Below are positions 1 to 7,822 of a DNA stretch of 64,000 bases, in pieces. The notes beneath the pieces were generated by a model. That model was not told where the DNA came from. It saw only the letters and a list, made by a program, of their open reading frames with translations, and made no database searches. Location of the stretch: positions 609,010 to 673,009 of the forward strand of contig CAJGBI010000001.1 of NCBI GenBank assembly GCA_904424815.1. The letters run 5' to 3'. Made by a program: the position numbers and the translations under genes. Source of the stretch: Puniceicoccaceae bacterium Marseille-Q1082. Its GTDB lineage: Bacteria > Verrucomicrobiota > Verrucomicrobiia > Opitutales > Intestinicryptomonadaceae. Numbering within the stretch: the stretch's first letter is position 1; every line of letters begins with the position of its first letter.

Positions 1-47
1 AAGTCCGCCGCCGTTTTGGGCATTTGCGCGGGCTGGCAAGAAACACC

Positions 48-660
48 ATGTTTTTTAGGGCGTTTCTCGTATCGTCGATAGCGGTTATGGGAGTTCAGGT
101 TTTTTTACATTGCGCGCAATTACGGGCTGCTTCTGGAGTATCTCGACGGATCCGCTCCGGCGGCGGGCGACGAATTCAAAATCTCGATAGCCGTGGCGGT
201 CAGGACATTGTCGTTCGTAAACTTCATGCTGGCGGCGATGCTCGCAGCCTGCCTGTTCAGGTGTTTGAAGTGGGCGAAGCACGCGGTGAGAATATGCTAC
301 GCGTCGTCAAAAAATTTTCAGGTTTTGTTTTCGTCGGGAAATTCGTACAGGTGGTTTTTTCTGCAGCCGTTTAAAATGCTGCGCGCAATATTTGCGACCG
401 CATCCGAAATGCGCGGGAAAAGCCCCGCTTTTGGCGACAAATTTTTTCTGTTTCCGGTTTGCGCGCTTACGTTCGTTTACGCCGCGATGCTCGCCGTAAA
501 CTCCTTCATATGGAAGAGCTCGCAGATGGATTTGTCCACGGCGAAGCTCTCGTACTGCTATCTCGCCTACACTTCGGCGGTGGGGATATGCGCAACTGTC
601 CTGTGGATCGTCTGCATTTCAAAGATATTTTCCATGATTGCCGGTTCGCGCGGAAAATGA
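48..660 (+). CDS. small multi-pass membrane protein, interrupted by a frameshift
   Basis: I do not recognise the family with confidence; the size and four-helix pattern loosely recall DUF2975-type inner-membrane proteins. An ATG at 48 opens a hydrophobic segment (MFFRAFLVSSIAVMGVQVF). The frame is then lost in a run of seven T at 100-106. Dropping one T joins it to the +1 frame (YIARNYGLLLEYLDG...), which is open to the TGA at 660. The joined product would be about 203 residues with hydrophobic stretches near residues 1-20, 45-70, 130-150 and 165-190. The downstream frame alone has only a GTG at 193 as a plausible start and would lose the first helix. The break may be a sequencing error, a phase-variable tract or a real mutation. 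No partner gene is visible upstream. Confidence 0.6.
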
Positions 661-701
661 GGCGGCGGAGTTTTACGGAGCTTGGGCGCTCCCGCGCGGA
701 G

Positions 702-1700
702 CTAACGCTTCGGCGCGCCCGCTCCTTTTGAAAAGTCGAAATCCGCAACTATCGGCAGGTGGTCGCTCGCCTCGCGCGCGGCGGGGAAGTTTATTATTTT
801 CGGCCCTCCGGCGAATTTTTCCATGGGCGCGTTTACTGCAAAATAGTCGTACACATACGCGATGCCCTTTTTCTTCCAATAATACGTGTATGCTCCGGCC
901 GAAGCGAAGTCGCCGCCGCCGAGCATGCGCGCGCCGAGCTTTTTGAAGTTGCGCATCAGGGCGGGGGAGGGCTCGTTGTTGAAATCCCCCGCTATGACCG
1001 TCGGGCCGCCTCCGGTTATGGAAAATATCCTCGCGTCTATCGCCCGCGCCTCGGCGAATCTGAACGGGTAGAACTGTTCGTCTGCCTTTCTCGCGCCGCT
1101 CTTGCTTTTCAGGTGTATTGAAAACGCGTGCCATGATTTACCGGCGGTTTTGAATTCCGCGCCGATGGTCCCGCGCGGCGAAAAGGTTTTTTCGCCCTTA
1201 AATTCAAATGAGATGTCGGAGCAGTCGTGGAATTTTTCGGGCTTTATGCGCGACATTATCGCCACTCGCGCGTGGGCGTCGAAGGACGTTATGGCGCAGT
1301 AGGGGTAGGCGAGCCCCTCGCGCGCGAGCGCGTCGCGCAGTTCGGCAAGGTACGCTTCATCGCCCATCTCCTGCAATAGAACCACGTCCGCGTTTATTGC
1401 GGAGAGTGTCTTGCGCAGGGCCGCTTTCTCGGCTTCTGGCTTCGGGTGCTCTCGCCACTTTCCGTTGATTGGGCGGTTCGCGACGCAGTAGTTGTGGACA
1501 TTCCATGAGCACACGCGGATTTTTCCGCCCGCTTTCCCCTCCGCCGATTCCGGAATCGGCGCGAGCTCAATGGGGCGCGTCCCGAAGTCCGCCATGCCCG
1601 CGAAATGCGAAATCGCAACCCCTGCCAGCCATATTAGCAGTATGGCGGCGAGCTTGCGGGGCGTCAGCTTTCCGCGCAGCAGCTTTGCCGGAATCCTCAT
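702..1700 (-). CDS. endonuclease/exonuclease/phosphatase family protein, membrane-anchored
   Basis: A 332-residue member of the EEP (DNase I-like) fold, a metal-dependent phosphodiesterase family. The motifs appear in order: a WNVH motif near residue 67, LLQEMGDE (metal-binding Glu), the central SIHLKSK, IAGDFNNEPS (catalytic Asp/Asn) and the C-terminal SDHLPI catalytic Asp-His pair. Residues 15-35 form one hydrophobic helix, so the enzyme is probably anchored with its domain outside the cytoplasm; its substrate cannot be read from sequence. It starts 6 bases after the riboflavin synthase stop on the same strand, so the two are probably co-transcribed. The product is of family-typical length with all catalytic motifs present. 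Confidence 0.85.
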   Translation of the reverse strand: MRIPAKLLRGKLTPRKLAAILLIWLAGVAISHFAGMADFGTRPIELAPIPESAEGKAGGKIRVCSWNVHNYCVANRPINGKWREHPKPEAEKAALRKTLSAINADVVLLQEMGDEAYLAELRDALAREGLAYPYCAITSFDAHARVAIMSRIKPEKFHDCSDISFEFKGEKTFSPRGTIGAEFKTAGKSWHAFSIHLKSKSGARKADEQFYPFRFAEARAIDARIFSITGGGPTVIAGDFNNEPSPALMRNFKKLGARMLGGGDFASAGAYTYYWKKKGIAYVYDYFAVNAPMEKFAGGPKIINFPAAREASDHLPIVADFDFSKGAGAPKR

Positions 1701-1706
1701 GCGGCG

Positions 1707-2324
1707 TTAGGGCTGGTAGGGAGATTTGTCGCGGTTGCCGGAGGCGATTTTTTCGACGTACTTGGCGAGTAGGTCGAATTCGAGGTTTACGAATTTTCCA
1801 GCCTTGCAGCCGGAGAGGTTAGTCACTTCGAGCGTATGGGGTATCAGCCAGACGGCGAGGGAGTTTTCCCCGGCCTCCGCGACCGTGAGCGAAATTCCGT
1901 CTATGGCGATGCTTCCCTTGTAGACTGCGTATTTTGAAAATTCCGCGGGAACCGCGACTTTCATGTAAAAATTTTTGCCCCTTTGCTCAAAGGTTTCCAC
2001 GCGGCTGCGGACGTCTATGTGCCCGCTAACAAAGTGGCCTCCGAGGCGCGCGTTGGCCTCGAGCGGCCTTTCGAGGTTGATCAAAGACCCCTCTTTAACC
2101 CCCTCGAACGAGGTTAGCCTTATGGTTTCTTCGAGGAGCTCGAAGGACAGTTCGTTGCCGTCGCGCCCGACGAGCGTCAGGCAGCAGCCGTTGCACGCGA
2201 GCGAGTCCCCCTCCGAAAGGCTCTCGGCGATGAACTCGGGCGCCTGGAGCTTCAGGAGCCACGCCGCCTTTTTTTCCTCGAACGAAACAGTCTTTCCGAC
2301 CCCTTCGACTATTCCGGTGAACAT
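1707..2324 (-). CDS. ribE: riboflavin synthase, alpha subunit
   Basis: Catalyses dismutation of two 6,7-dimethyl-8-ribityllumazine molecules to riboflavin, the last step of vitamin B2 synthesis in the cytoplasm. The protein (205 residues) begins with the family hallmark MFTGIVEGVG and carries two lumazine-binding repeats, each with a GHFVSGHID-type or GISLTV-type core (residues about 1-97 and 98-195). An AAGGA ribosome-binding site precedes the ATG at 2324. No FMN riboswitch consensus could be found upstream. None of the other rib genes is nearby, so the pathway is dispersed. The downstream partner is the EEP phosphodiesterase. Confidence 0.95.
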   Translation of the reverse strand: MFTGIVEGVGKTVSFEEKKAAWLLKLQAPEFIAESLSEGDSLACNGCCLTLVGRDGNELSFELLEETIRLTSFEGVKEGSLINLERPLEANARLGGHFVSGHIDVRSRVETFEQRGKNFYMKVAVPAEFSKYAVYKGSIAIDGISLTVAEAGENSLAVWLIPHTLEVTNLSGCKAGKFVNLEFDLLAKYVEKIASGNRDKSPYQP

Positions 2325-2804
2325 AATAAATCCTTTTTTCTGATATTAAAAATTAAAAGTAATTTTTACATAAAAGTAGGTTTGCGGCGGCTTTTTGTCA
2401 AGGCAAAACGCGGCATTTGCGAGTCCGCGCGCAGAGGATAGGCGGCGTTTCCTGCGCGGGGAAGGGCGGAGTTTCCGCTTAGGGGCGGGCATAATTAAGG
2501 CGCTCCGGCTACGCGGCGGGCGGCAAATCGCAGGAGGGGCGTTTTATTCGGTTTATTTAGGGGCGGCGCGCGCAAAATTTCCGCGCCGGCTCCCGCCGGT
2601 TTCAGCGCGTCCTTTGCGCGGGAGTTTCCCGAGCAAACCCCGGCGGCGCCAATGGCGCGCGCCGGGCAAGTTTCAGCGCGCCATCCTTTTGCCGGAGATT
2701 CCCGAGCTCCGCCGCGCTTGCCGGAATTTTCCGCCGCATGGGGTTGCGGGTTCAGCGCGGCTTTCCTGCGCTCTGAAAAATTTCCGGAGTAGCCCCGAGG
2801 CGCG
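2325..2804. other. intergenic stretch with three diverged short repeats
   Basis: No convincing gene. The 480 bases are GC-rich. A phrase beginning TTTCAGCGCG occurs at about 2600, 2671 and 2750 (the last as GTTCAGCGCG), the first two followed by a variant of GGAG.TTCCCGAGC. This gives a decayed direct repeat with a spacing of roughly 70-80 bases. The open frame across it on the plus strand has arginine-rich, low-information composition typical of a GC-rich shadow frame. The sequence next to ribE (2325-2390) is AT-rich and probably holds its promoter. Confidence 0.5.
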
Positions 2805-3359
2805 CTAATTCAGGGAAGAATCGGATTTCGGCCTTTCGAGCGCGGCGAATTCCGGCCGCTCGCGGATGAGAAGCTCCCTCCATATGTCTTCGGCGGGTAT
2901 CTCGAAAATAGCGCCGATGTCGGCGTTTGAAACTATCCATTCCCCCTCCGATATTTCGCTCTGCAATTGTTTTGGCGCCCAGCCGGAGTATCCGGAAAAC
3001 GCCGCGACTTTCGCGTCGGGGTTGTTGGAAATTTCCTCTATCGCGTTTTGCGGGGCGGTTCCGAACGAGAAACTGCCGCCGCATTCGCAATCTCCGCCGC
3101 GGGCGCATACCGCAAGGCTTACGGTATCCTTGCCCACCGGCCCGCCGTCGAAGATCTCGACGTCCTCCAACGGAGTCGATTCAAACTCGGGGGATATTTC
3201 GCCGAGCTTTTTGCCGCCGGGCTTGTTGATGGCGATTCCGAAGGCGCCGTCTTCATTGTCTTCCAAGAGCAGTATCACCGACTCTTCGAAGAAATCCCCC
3301 GAGTGCGACGGCGACGATATCAGAAAGCTCCAGGAGATGTCGTCGTAATAATTGCGCAT
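2805..3359 (-). CDS. YqgE/AlgH family protein (DUF179)
   Basis: A 184-residue protein with the family pattern: an N-terminal FLISSPSHSGDFFEESVIL strand segment, then GAFGIAINKP and a FDGGPVGKDTVS motif, and a late GYSGWAPKQLQSEI motif. Members are cytoplasmic and of uncertain biochemical role; AlgH was first linked to alginate regulation in Pseudomonas. Length and motif order match the family. It lies one base downstream of the dCMP deaminase stop side of the block, and all genes from 4490 to 2805 are on the minus strand with tiny gaps, suggesting one transcript. Confidence 0.88.
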   Translation of the reverse strand: MRNYYDDISWSFLISSPSHSGDFFEESVILLLEDNEDGAFGIAINKPGGKKLGEISPEFESTPLEDVEIFDGGPVGKDTVSLAVCARGGDCECGGSFSFGTAPQNAIEEISNNPDAKVAAFSGYSGWAPKQLQSEISEGEWIVSNADIGAIFEIPAEDIWRELLIRERPEFAALERPKSDSSLN

Positions 3360-3360
3360 T

Positions 3361-3843
3361 TCAAAGCTTTTCTATCTCCACGCGCGAGTCCTCGAAAAAT
3401 TTTAGGCAGAGGGCGTCGTTGTTGTAGTCGTGGAGGTATTTTATTTTGGAGATTCCCGCCGCCACCAGGAGCTTGGCGCAGTTCACGCACGGGAAATGGG
3501 TTATGTAGGCGGTGCATCCGCTCAGCGGAACCCCCCGTCGCGCGGCGTCGGATATCGCGTTTTGCTCGGCGTGCACGGTGGCTTGCTCGTGGCCGTCGCG
3601 CACGCACGACGAATGCGGGGCGCCGGGCAGAAACCCGTTGTAGCCCGCGGCGACAATCCTGTTCTTGTGCTCTCCGCCGCTGACTATCACGCATCCGACG
3701 TGGAGGCGCTCGCACGCCGAGCGCGAGGCCATGAGTATTGCCGCGCAGATAAAGTATTCGTCCCACGTGGGGCGGCGGCCCCACGAGCGGACGGCGCTCT
3801 CCACGCCACTTATGAGTTCGGAATTTTCCATAGAGCCGTTCAT
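3361..3843 (-). CDS. deoxycytidylate (dCMP) deaminase family protein
   Basis: Converts dCMP to dUMP for thymidylate synthesis (ComEB/dCMP deaminase family, zinc-dependent). Of 160 residues, the motifs visible are VHAEQNA (zinc-binding His and catalytic Glu) and PCVNCAKLL (the two zinc-binding Cys). RPTWDEYFICAAILMASRS is the conserved N-terminal helix. I chose the ATG at 3843 because it overlaps the upstream hemolysin III stop as ATGA, the translational-coupling arrangement seen several times in this window; a second ATG at 3831 is possible. No frameshift and family-typical length. Confidence 0.9.
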   Translation of the reverse strand: MNGSMENSELISGVESAVRSWGRRPTWDEYFICAAILMASRSACERLHVGCVIVSGGEHKNRIVAAGYNGFLPGAPHSSCVRDGHEQATVHAEQNAISDAARRGVPLSGCTAYITHFPCVNCAKLLVAAGISKIKYLHDYNNDALCLKFFEDSRVEIEKL

Positions 3844-4490
3844 ACGAATACGCAGGAAAAGAGAACCGCGAAAAAGTGCATAAAGCTGCCCAGCAGCACG
3901 AACACGTGCCAGACCGCGTGGGAAAATCTTTTGCTTTTGCGCATATAGAAAAACACGCCGCCGGTGTAGAAGAGCCCGCCGAGCACGAGGAATATTGTGG
4001 CTGCCGGCGGAAGCGCCGCAAACAGCTTGCCGGATATGAAAACTATCAGCCAGCCCATCGCGAGGTACAGGCCCACCGACCACCACTTCGTTCCGGCCCC
4101 CCCCGCGTAGATTTTCAAAAAAGTCCCGAGTATTGCGAGCGTCCATATTATCCCGAATACCGCCCATGCGGCGGGCGAGCGCATCGCCACGAGCAAAAAC
4201 GGCGTGTAGCTGCCGGCGATTAGATAATATATCGCAATGTGGTCGAATTTTTTCAGGATTTTTTTCGCGCCCTCGTTCCGCGCGGCGTGGTAGACCGTTG
4301 AGGCGGTGTACATCAGCACGAGCGACGCCCCGAAAACCGATGTCGACACTATTCCCCACGCGTTCCCGTACACAGCCGACAGGGTGACGAGAACCGCCAA
4401 CATCGCCACGCTCGCAACAATCCCGACGCCGTGGGTTGCGGCGTTCCACATCTCCTCCACAGGAGAGTAGGCTGCGTTTTGCGATGTCAT
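3840..4490 (-). CDS. hemolysin III / PAQR family membrane protein
   Basis: A 216-residue inner-membrane protein with seven predicted helices. Characteristic residues are the early NAATHGVGIVASVAM segment, VYHAARNEGAKKILKKFDH at the end of the second helix region, and IAIYYLIAGSYTPF. These match the YqfA/hemolysin III branch of the PAQR superfamily, a group with conserved Asp and His that may bind zinc. The name hemolysin comes from one early report; the physiological role is unclear. The stop overlaps the start of the dCMP deaminase gene by four bases. Confidence 0.88.
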   Translation of the reverse strand: MTSQNAAYSPVEEMWNAATHGVGIVASVAMLAVLVTLSAVYGNAWGIVSTSVFGASLVLMYTASTVYHAARNEGAKKILKKFDHIAIYYLIAGSYTPFLLVAMRSPAAWAVFGIIWTLAILGTFLKIYAGGAGTKWWSVGLYLAMGWLIVFISGKLFAALPPAATIFLVLGGLFYTGGVFFYMRKSKRFSHAVWHVFVLLGSFMHFFAVLFSCVFV

Positions 4491-4543
4491 AAAAGCATAT
4501 TACGTTCCGTTTTCCGCGTTAGGCAACAAATTTTTGCCGGAGC

Positions 4544-5005
4544 TTAAATCTCCGCCGTTTCGGCGGCGACCGGAGAACCCGCGCAGCCGGCGGTTTCGGG
4601 AAACGCGCTCAGGAGCCTCTCCCGCAGGCGCGCGTAGCCGTCGGCGGTTTCGGAGGCGCGCATCGAGAGCGCGTCGAATATCAGCCCGACTTCCCTTGCC
4701 GCCGCGCGCTCGGAAAATTCCCCGCGGTTTTCCTCCGCCTTTCCGCCGAAAGCCGACTCGTTGGCAAACACGACGCACCCGTTCTGGCCGTTAACGAGAA
4801 ATTCCTCGCTGACCCTGAGGACGCGCGCAAGCTTCGATATAGTTTTGTAGCTGCGCGGCAGCCGCCCGCGCTTCCACGTACTCACCGCGCTTATGGAGCA
4901 GCTCGTGGCGTCGGCGATGTCCTTTAGCTTTACGTTGCGCGCGCCCATCAGCAGCCTCATCCGCGCGGCGAAATCCGTATTATTATAATATTTAATATCT
5001 TTCAT
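4544..5005 (-). CDS. XRE-family transcriptional regulator
   Basis: 153 residues with an N-terminal HTH_3 (lambda repressor-like) domain at about residues 10-70. The segment MGARNVKLKDIADATSCSISAVSTWKRG gives the two helices, with the recognition helix around SISAVSTWKRG. The C-terminal half is acidic and alanine-rich without a recognisable domain. The gene is divergent from the small DNA-binding protein gene at 5199, and both share an AT-rich intergenic region. The arrangement is what one expects of an autoregulated repressor with a divergent target, but binding is inference. Confidence 0.85.
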   Translation of the reverse strand: MKDIKYYNNTDFAARMRLLMGARNVKLKDIADATSCSISAVSTWKRGRLPRSYKTISKLARVLRVSEEFLVNGQNGCVVFANESAFGGKAEENRGEFSERAAAREVGLIFDALSMRASETADGYARLRERLLSAFPETAGCAGSPVAAETAEI

Positions 5006-5198
5006 TAATAAAGTAGAATTTTTCTATTTTATATTGACGAATAATAATTATTGTGTTCATATAATTATATTTAAAACTGATTCAATTTACAATATATCAA
5101 ACCAACCATTTAATGAAAGTAAAAAGTATTGTAAAACCTATGGACAACCCGCAAATGAAAAAAGTTTGCCGCCTTTTGCGCTCAAAGGAGGAGGGAAA
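5006..5198. promoter_or_regulatory. AT-rich divergent promoter region with two small palindromes
   Basis: This 193-base region between the XRE gene and the gene at 5199 is far richer in A and T than the rest of the window. It holds the perfect palindrome TAGAA-TTT-TTCTA at 5014-5026 and AATAAT-A-ATTATT at 5040-5052. A TTGACG at 5034-5039 with TATAAT at 5060-5065 resembles a promoter, although the 20-base spacer is long. These are candidate operator and promoter sites for the XRE protein; low sequence complexity means chance matches are possible. Confidence 0.45.
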
Positions 5199-5567
5199 AT
5201 GAAAAACAACTGCGACATTTCCGAGGCGTCGGAACATTTTTCCTCGCTCTTTCCCAAGGGGCAGGAGTGGTTCAGCCCCAAGGAGGCCGGCTACATAATA
5301 GGGCGCTCCGACCAGTTTGTGCGCAACAGCTTTTACAGCGGAAAGATTTTCGGGCACCTTTCCAATGGTCTCGCCAAGCGCGGCGAGGAAAAAAAGACCT
5401 ATATGCGCGTCCACCGCGACGCCATCGTTCTCTTCCTCATGGAATCCGCCAACTATACCCCCGAATCCTTCATGCAAGAGCTTGAATCTGTCATTCTGAA
5501 CCGCTCCGATTACCAGCTATTTCGCCTCGAAAAAGTAATAAGAGACAGGCTCTCCGGCCGCCGCTGA
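5199..5567 (+). CDS. small putative DNA-binding protein (excisionase/MerR-like HTH)
   Basis: 122 residues. The start is fixed by a strong AAAGGAGGAG ribosome-binding site at 5185-5194, 5 bases before the ATG; the open frame extends upstream through AT-rich promoter sequence that is unlikely to be translated. WFSPKEAGYIIGRSDQFVRN followed by SFYSGKIFGHLSNG and YMRVHRDAIVLFLMESANYT matches the order of a helix-turn-helix plus wing and a terminal helix, as in excisionase-like or MerR-type small domains. I do not recognise a named family. It is divergent from an XRE regulator and is followed by the repeat array at 5576. Confidence 0.75.
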   Translation: MKNNCDISEASEHFSSLFPKGQEWFSPKEAGYIIGRSDQFVRNSFYSGKIFGHLSNGLAKRGEEKKTYMRVHRDAIVLFLMESANYTPESFMQELESVILNRSDYQLFRLEKVIRDRLSGRR

Positions 5568-5575
5568 TTCGCTTA

Positions 5576-5699
5576 GGGCGCGTGAAAAGGGGGTTGATGC
5601 TCCGTTAGGAAAGCCGGCAGGACCGCTCGCGTATGTTTAATACGCCACGCGCCCCTGCCGGCTTTCCTATACTCGCCTGAACCCCCTTTTGACGCGCCC
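5576..5699. repeat. nested inverted-repeat element (MITE/REP-like), most complete copy
   Basis: The outer arms GGGCGCGTGAAAAGGGGGTT (5576-5595) and AACCCCCTTTTGACGCGCCC (5680-5699) are complementary at 19 of 20 positions. Inside lies a perfect 16-bp stem: TAGGAAAGCCGGCAGG (5606-5621) with CCTGCCGGCTTTCCTA (5654-5669). Inside that again is GCGTAT-GTTTA-ATACGC (5629-5645). The element has no coding capacity. Terminal inverted repeats and this size resemble a miniature transposable element, while the nested stems would also fold as RNA. No target-site duplication could be assigned. Confidence 0.8.
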
Positions 5700-5960
5700 T
5701 TCGGTGTTGTCTTAGTTTTTTAGGGTACTGGTTTACCGTTGATGCTCCGTCAGGAAATCTGCCAGGACTGCTCGCGTATGTCAAATACGCCACGCGCCCC
5801 TTCCGGCTTTCCTATACTCGCCTGAACCCCCTTTTGACGCGCCCTTCGGTGTCGTCTTAGTTTTTTAGGGCACTGCTTTACCGCTGATGCTCCGTTGGGA
5901 AAGCCGGCAGGACCGCTCGCGTATGTTCAATACGCCGCGCGCCCTTTTATTCGCCCGAAC
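5595..5960. repeat. 145-bp tandem repeat, two full copies and one truncated
   Basis: The unit beginning TGATGCTCCG starts at 5595, 5740 and 5885, giving two exact 145-bp steps. The third copy loses similarity near 5943 and keeps only a fragment of the tail. Each copy carries the core ACYGCTCGCGTATGT, two or three variable bases, then AATACGCC. In copy 2 the outer stem is partly mismatched (GGAAATCTGCCAGG against CCTTCCGGCTTTCC). Copies also share a linker with the phrase TCTTAGTTTTTTAGGG. The unit length is not a multiple of three, which argues against a repeated protein. Confidence 0.9.
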
Positions 5961-6006
5961 TTAGCCTAAAATCCGAGAGCAAGGGGCAATTGGTAGGGGA
6001 TTGGCT

Positions 6007-6076
6007 ATTTCCGCCTTCGGAAATGGAAAAACAATATTGCCGGCAAGGCGGGATAGGCGCATCGGATTTGCCTATC
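6007..6076. repeat. cluster of short perfect hairpins
   Basis: Three inverted repeats stand close together: ATTTCCG-CCTT-CGGAAAT at 6007-6024, the palindrome TTGCCGGCAA at 6037-6046, and GATAGGC/GCCTATC arms at 6052-6058 and 6070-6076. Just beyond, at about 6100, is ATGGAAGCGGCGCTGCCGCC, a phrase that recurs with small changes at 51828 and 51855. This region therefore belongs to the same non-coding hairpin repertoire as the islands at 31.5 and 51.7 kb. No gene fits here. Confidence 0.7.
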
Positions 6077-6155
6077 GCCGCAAGGGCTAAATTTCTTATG
6101 GAAGCGGCGCTGCCGCCTGGCGCGCCCTGCGCCTTCTGGCAAAGGCCTTGGGTAT

Positions 6156-6176
6156 TCGACAGTTGTCGATTTTTTT
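6156..6176 (+). terminator. hairpin with T-run next to the NhaD stop
   Basis: TCGACA-GT-TGTCGA at 6156-6169 is followed by seven T on the plus strand. The hairpin also lies directly after the nhaD stop codon on the minus strand. The two-base loop is tight, so the real stem is probably five base pairs. It could end plus-strand transcription coming out of the repeat array. Confidence 0.5.
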
Positions 6177-7605
6177 AGAGGCGGCCTAAAAGGAGGTTTT
6201 GGAGCACATATGCACCTATGCCAGAGAAGTAGCCTATCAGAGCGAGCAGGGAGACTTTTTTCAGATACCATGCAAATGTTATCTTTTCTATGCCCATCAC
6301 AACTACGCCCGCGGCGGAGCCTATGATAAGTATGCTTCCGCCGACTCCCGCGCAGTAGGCGAGCATCTGCCAGAACACGCCGTCCTGCGCGTAATATGCA
6401 GTGTAGGCGGGCTCTGCTGAGGCGAGGACTTCCGCGTGGGTCGGGATGTCGTACATTCCCATCGCGCCTGCGACGAGCGGGACGTTGTCCACTATCGATG
6501 ACATTATTCCTATTATGGCGTTTATCACATATACGTTGTGAACTTCGCTATCGAGGAATTTTGATACTTCGGCGAGCACGCCAACCGCCTGCAATGCGGA
6601 GACCGCCATTAGTATGCCGAGGAAAAACAGTATTGTCGAAAGGTCTATGCGCGCGAATACGTCGGAAATTCTATGCTGCTGGGCGCGGGGAATGTCGGAG
6701 CGTCGGTCGTAGAGAATTTCCATGAAAATCCATATGGCGCCGAGCGCGAGCATTACGCCCATGAACGGCGGAAGGCCGGTGATCGCCTTGAATACGGGTA
6801 TAAATATGAGCCCCGACACGCCGAGGACAAATATTGACGTGCGTTCCGCAGGGGTTATAAGGGAGGCGGATTGTTCTTCGCGCGATATGGCGGGGGGCTT
6901 GGCGTCGGAGCCGTCAAGGCTGAAAGTCAGTATCGCGAGCGGCACCAGCATTGAAAGGACGGACGGCAGGAAAAGTTCCGTCATGAGCGCGGCGGTAGTG
7001 ACGTTTTCGTTTATCCAGAGCATTATGGTAGTCACGTCCCCCGTTGGAGTCCACGCCCCGCCGCTGTTTGCCGCAAGAATCACCATGCCGCAGAATATCC
7101 AGCGCTCCTTTTTGTCCGATATTATTTTGCGCAGGAGCATGGTCATTAAAATTGCCGTCGTGAGGTTGTCGAGTATTGCCGACATGAAAAATGTAAAGAA
7201 CGAGAGAATCCAGAGCAGCTTGCGCTTGTTGCGCGTTTTGATTCTGTCCGTTATGCAGGAGAATCCGCCGTGCACGTCTATGAGTTCGACTATCGTCATC
7301 GCGCCGATGAGATAGAATATGATTTGCACGTGCTCGCCGAGATAGTGTATTATCTGGCTTTCGGATATGAATTTTATGCACTGCTTGGCTAGCGGCAGGG
7401 CGGAGTATTCGGGATTTATCGAGAGGAAGTGCGCGAAGTCTTCGGCGTTGACGCCTTTAATGAGGGAGTCTCCGGCGTATATGTACATCACCCACAGAGA
7501 CATGCCGAGAGTGACGGCAACCGCCGCCTTGTTTATTTGGATTTTGTGTTCGAACGCTATTAGCAGATAGCCGAGCGCAAATGTCGACACCATTAAAGCA
7601 ACCAT
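6175..7605 (-). CDS. nhaD: Na+/H+ antiporter, NhaD type
   Basis: A 476-residue inner-membrane ion-transporter-superfamily protein that exchanges external protons for cytoplasmic sodium. Around a dozen hydrophobic segments are visible. Family marks include HYLGEHVQIIFYLIGAMTIVE and the charged AILDNLTTAILMTMLLRK, with ILAANSGGAWTPTGDVTTIMLW as the first re-entrant signature. A second half-repeat carries the matching SSIVDNVPLVAGAMGMY and GVGGSILIIGSAAGVV. The paired DNLT/DNVP and GG.W.P.GD motifs are those of NhaD and related arsenite/citrate carriers, with NhaD the best fit. It stands alone, between the repeat array and the sigma-factor operon. Confidence 0.88.
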   Translation of the reverse strand: MVALMVSTFALGYLLIAFEHKIQINKAAVAVTLGMSLWVMYIYAGDSLIKGVNAEDFAHFLSINPEYSALPLAKQCIKFISESQIIHYLGEHVQIIFYLIGAMTIVELIDVHGGFSCITDRIKTRNKRKLLWILSFFTFFMSAILDNLTTAILMTMLLRKIISDKKERWIFCGMVILAANSGGAWTPTGDVTTIMLWINENVTTAALMTELFLPSVLSMLVPLAILTFSLDGSDAKPPAISREEQSASLITPAERTSIFVLGVSGLIFIPVFKAITGLPPFMGVMLALGAIWIFMEILYDRRSDIPRAQQHRISDVFARIDLSTILFFLGILMAVSALQAVGVLAEVSKFLDSEVHNVYVINAIIGIMSSIVDNVPLVAGAMGMYDIPTHAEVLASAEPAYTAYYAQDGVFWQMLAYCAGVGGSILIIGSAAGVVVMGIEKITFAWYLKKVSLLALIGYFSGIGAYVLQNLLLGRL

Positions 7606-7822
7606 ATGAACAATTCCTGAAATAGTCCGGTTAAAATGAAAAAAGGCCTATAAATTAAACCTAAAATACCGGAGCAGGTCAAGCATTGTTTGATTGTTTT
7701 GTCGGGAGCCGGAGGGGGAAGCGCGGGGGGAATTTTACGGCGCGACGCGTATCGGGCACAAAAAAAAACGCCCTCTGCGCGGGCGGGGGGCGGGGAAATC
7801 GAAAGTCAAGTGAACGCGGAAA

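Noticed and set aside
2325-2500. FMN riboswitch upstream of ribE
   Set aside because: None of the conserved RFN-element blocks could be found in the expected orientation.
2395-2808. plus-strand gene of 137 residues
   Set aside because: Arginine-rich low-information product in a repeat-like intergenic region, overlapping the yqgE end; no recognisable family.
5034-5198. longer start for the gene at 5199
   Set aside because: The extra 55 residues would be Asn/Ile/Lys-rich sequence from the AT-rich promoter, while a strong ribosome-binding site stands directly before the ATG at 5199.
5595-5960. CRISPR array
   Set aside because: The 145-bp units are nearly identical over their whole length, so there are no short repeats with unique spacers, and no cas genes are near.
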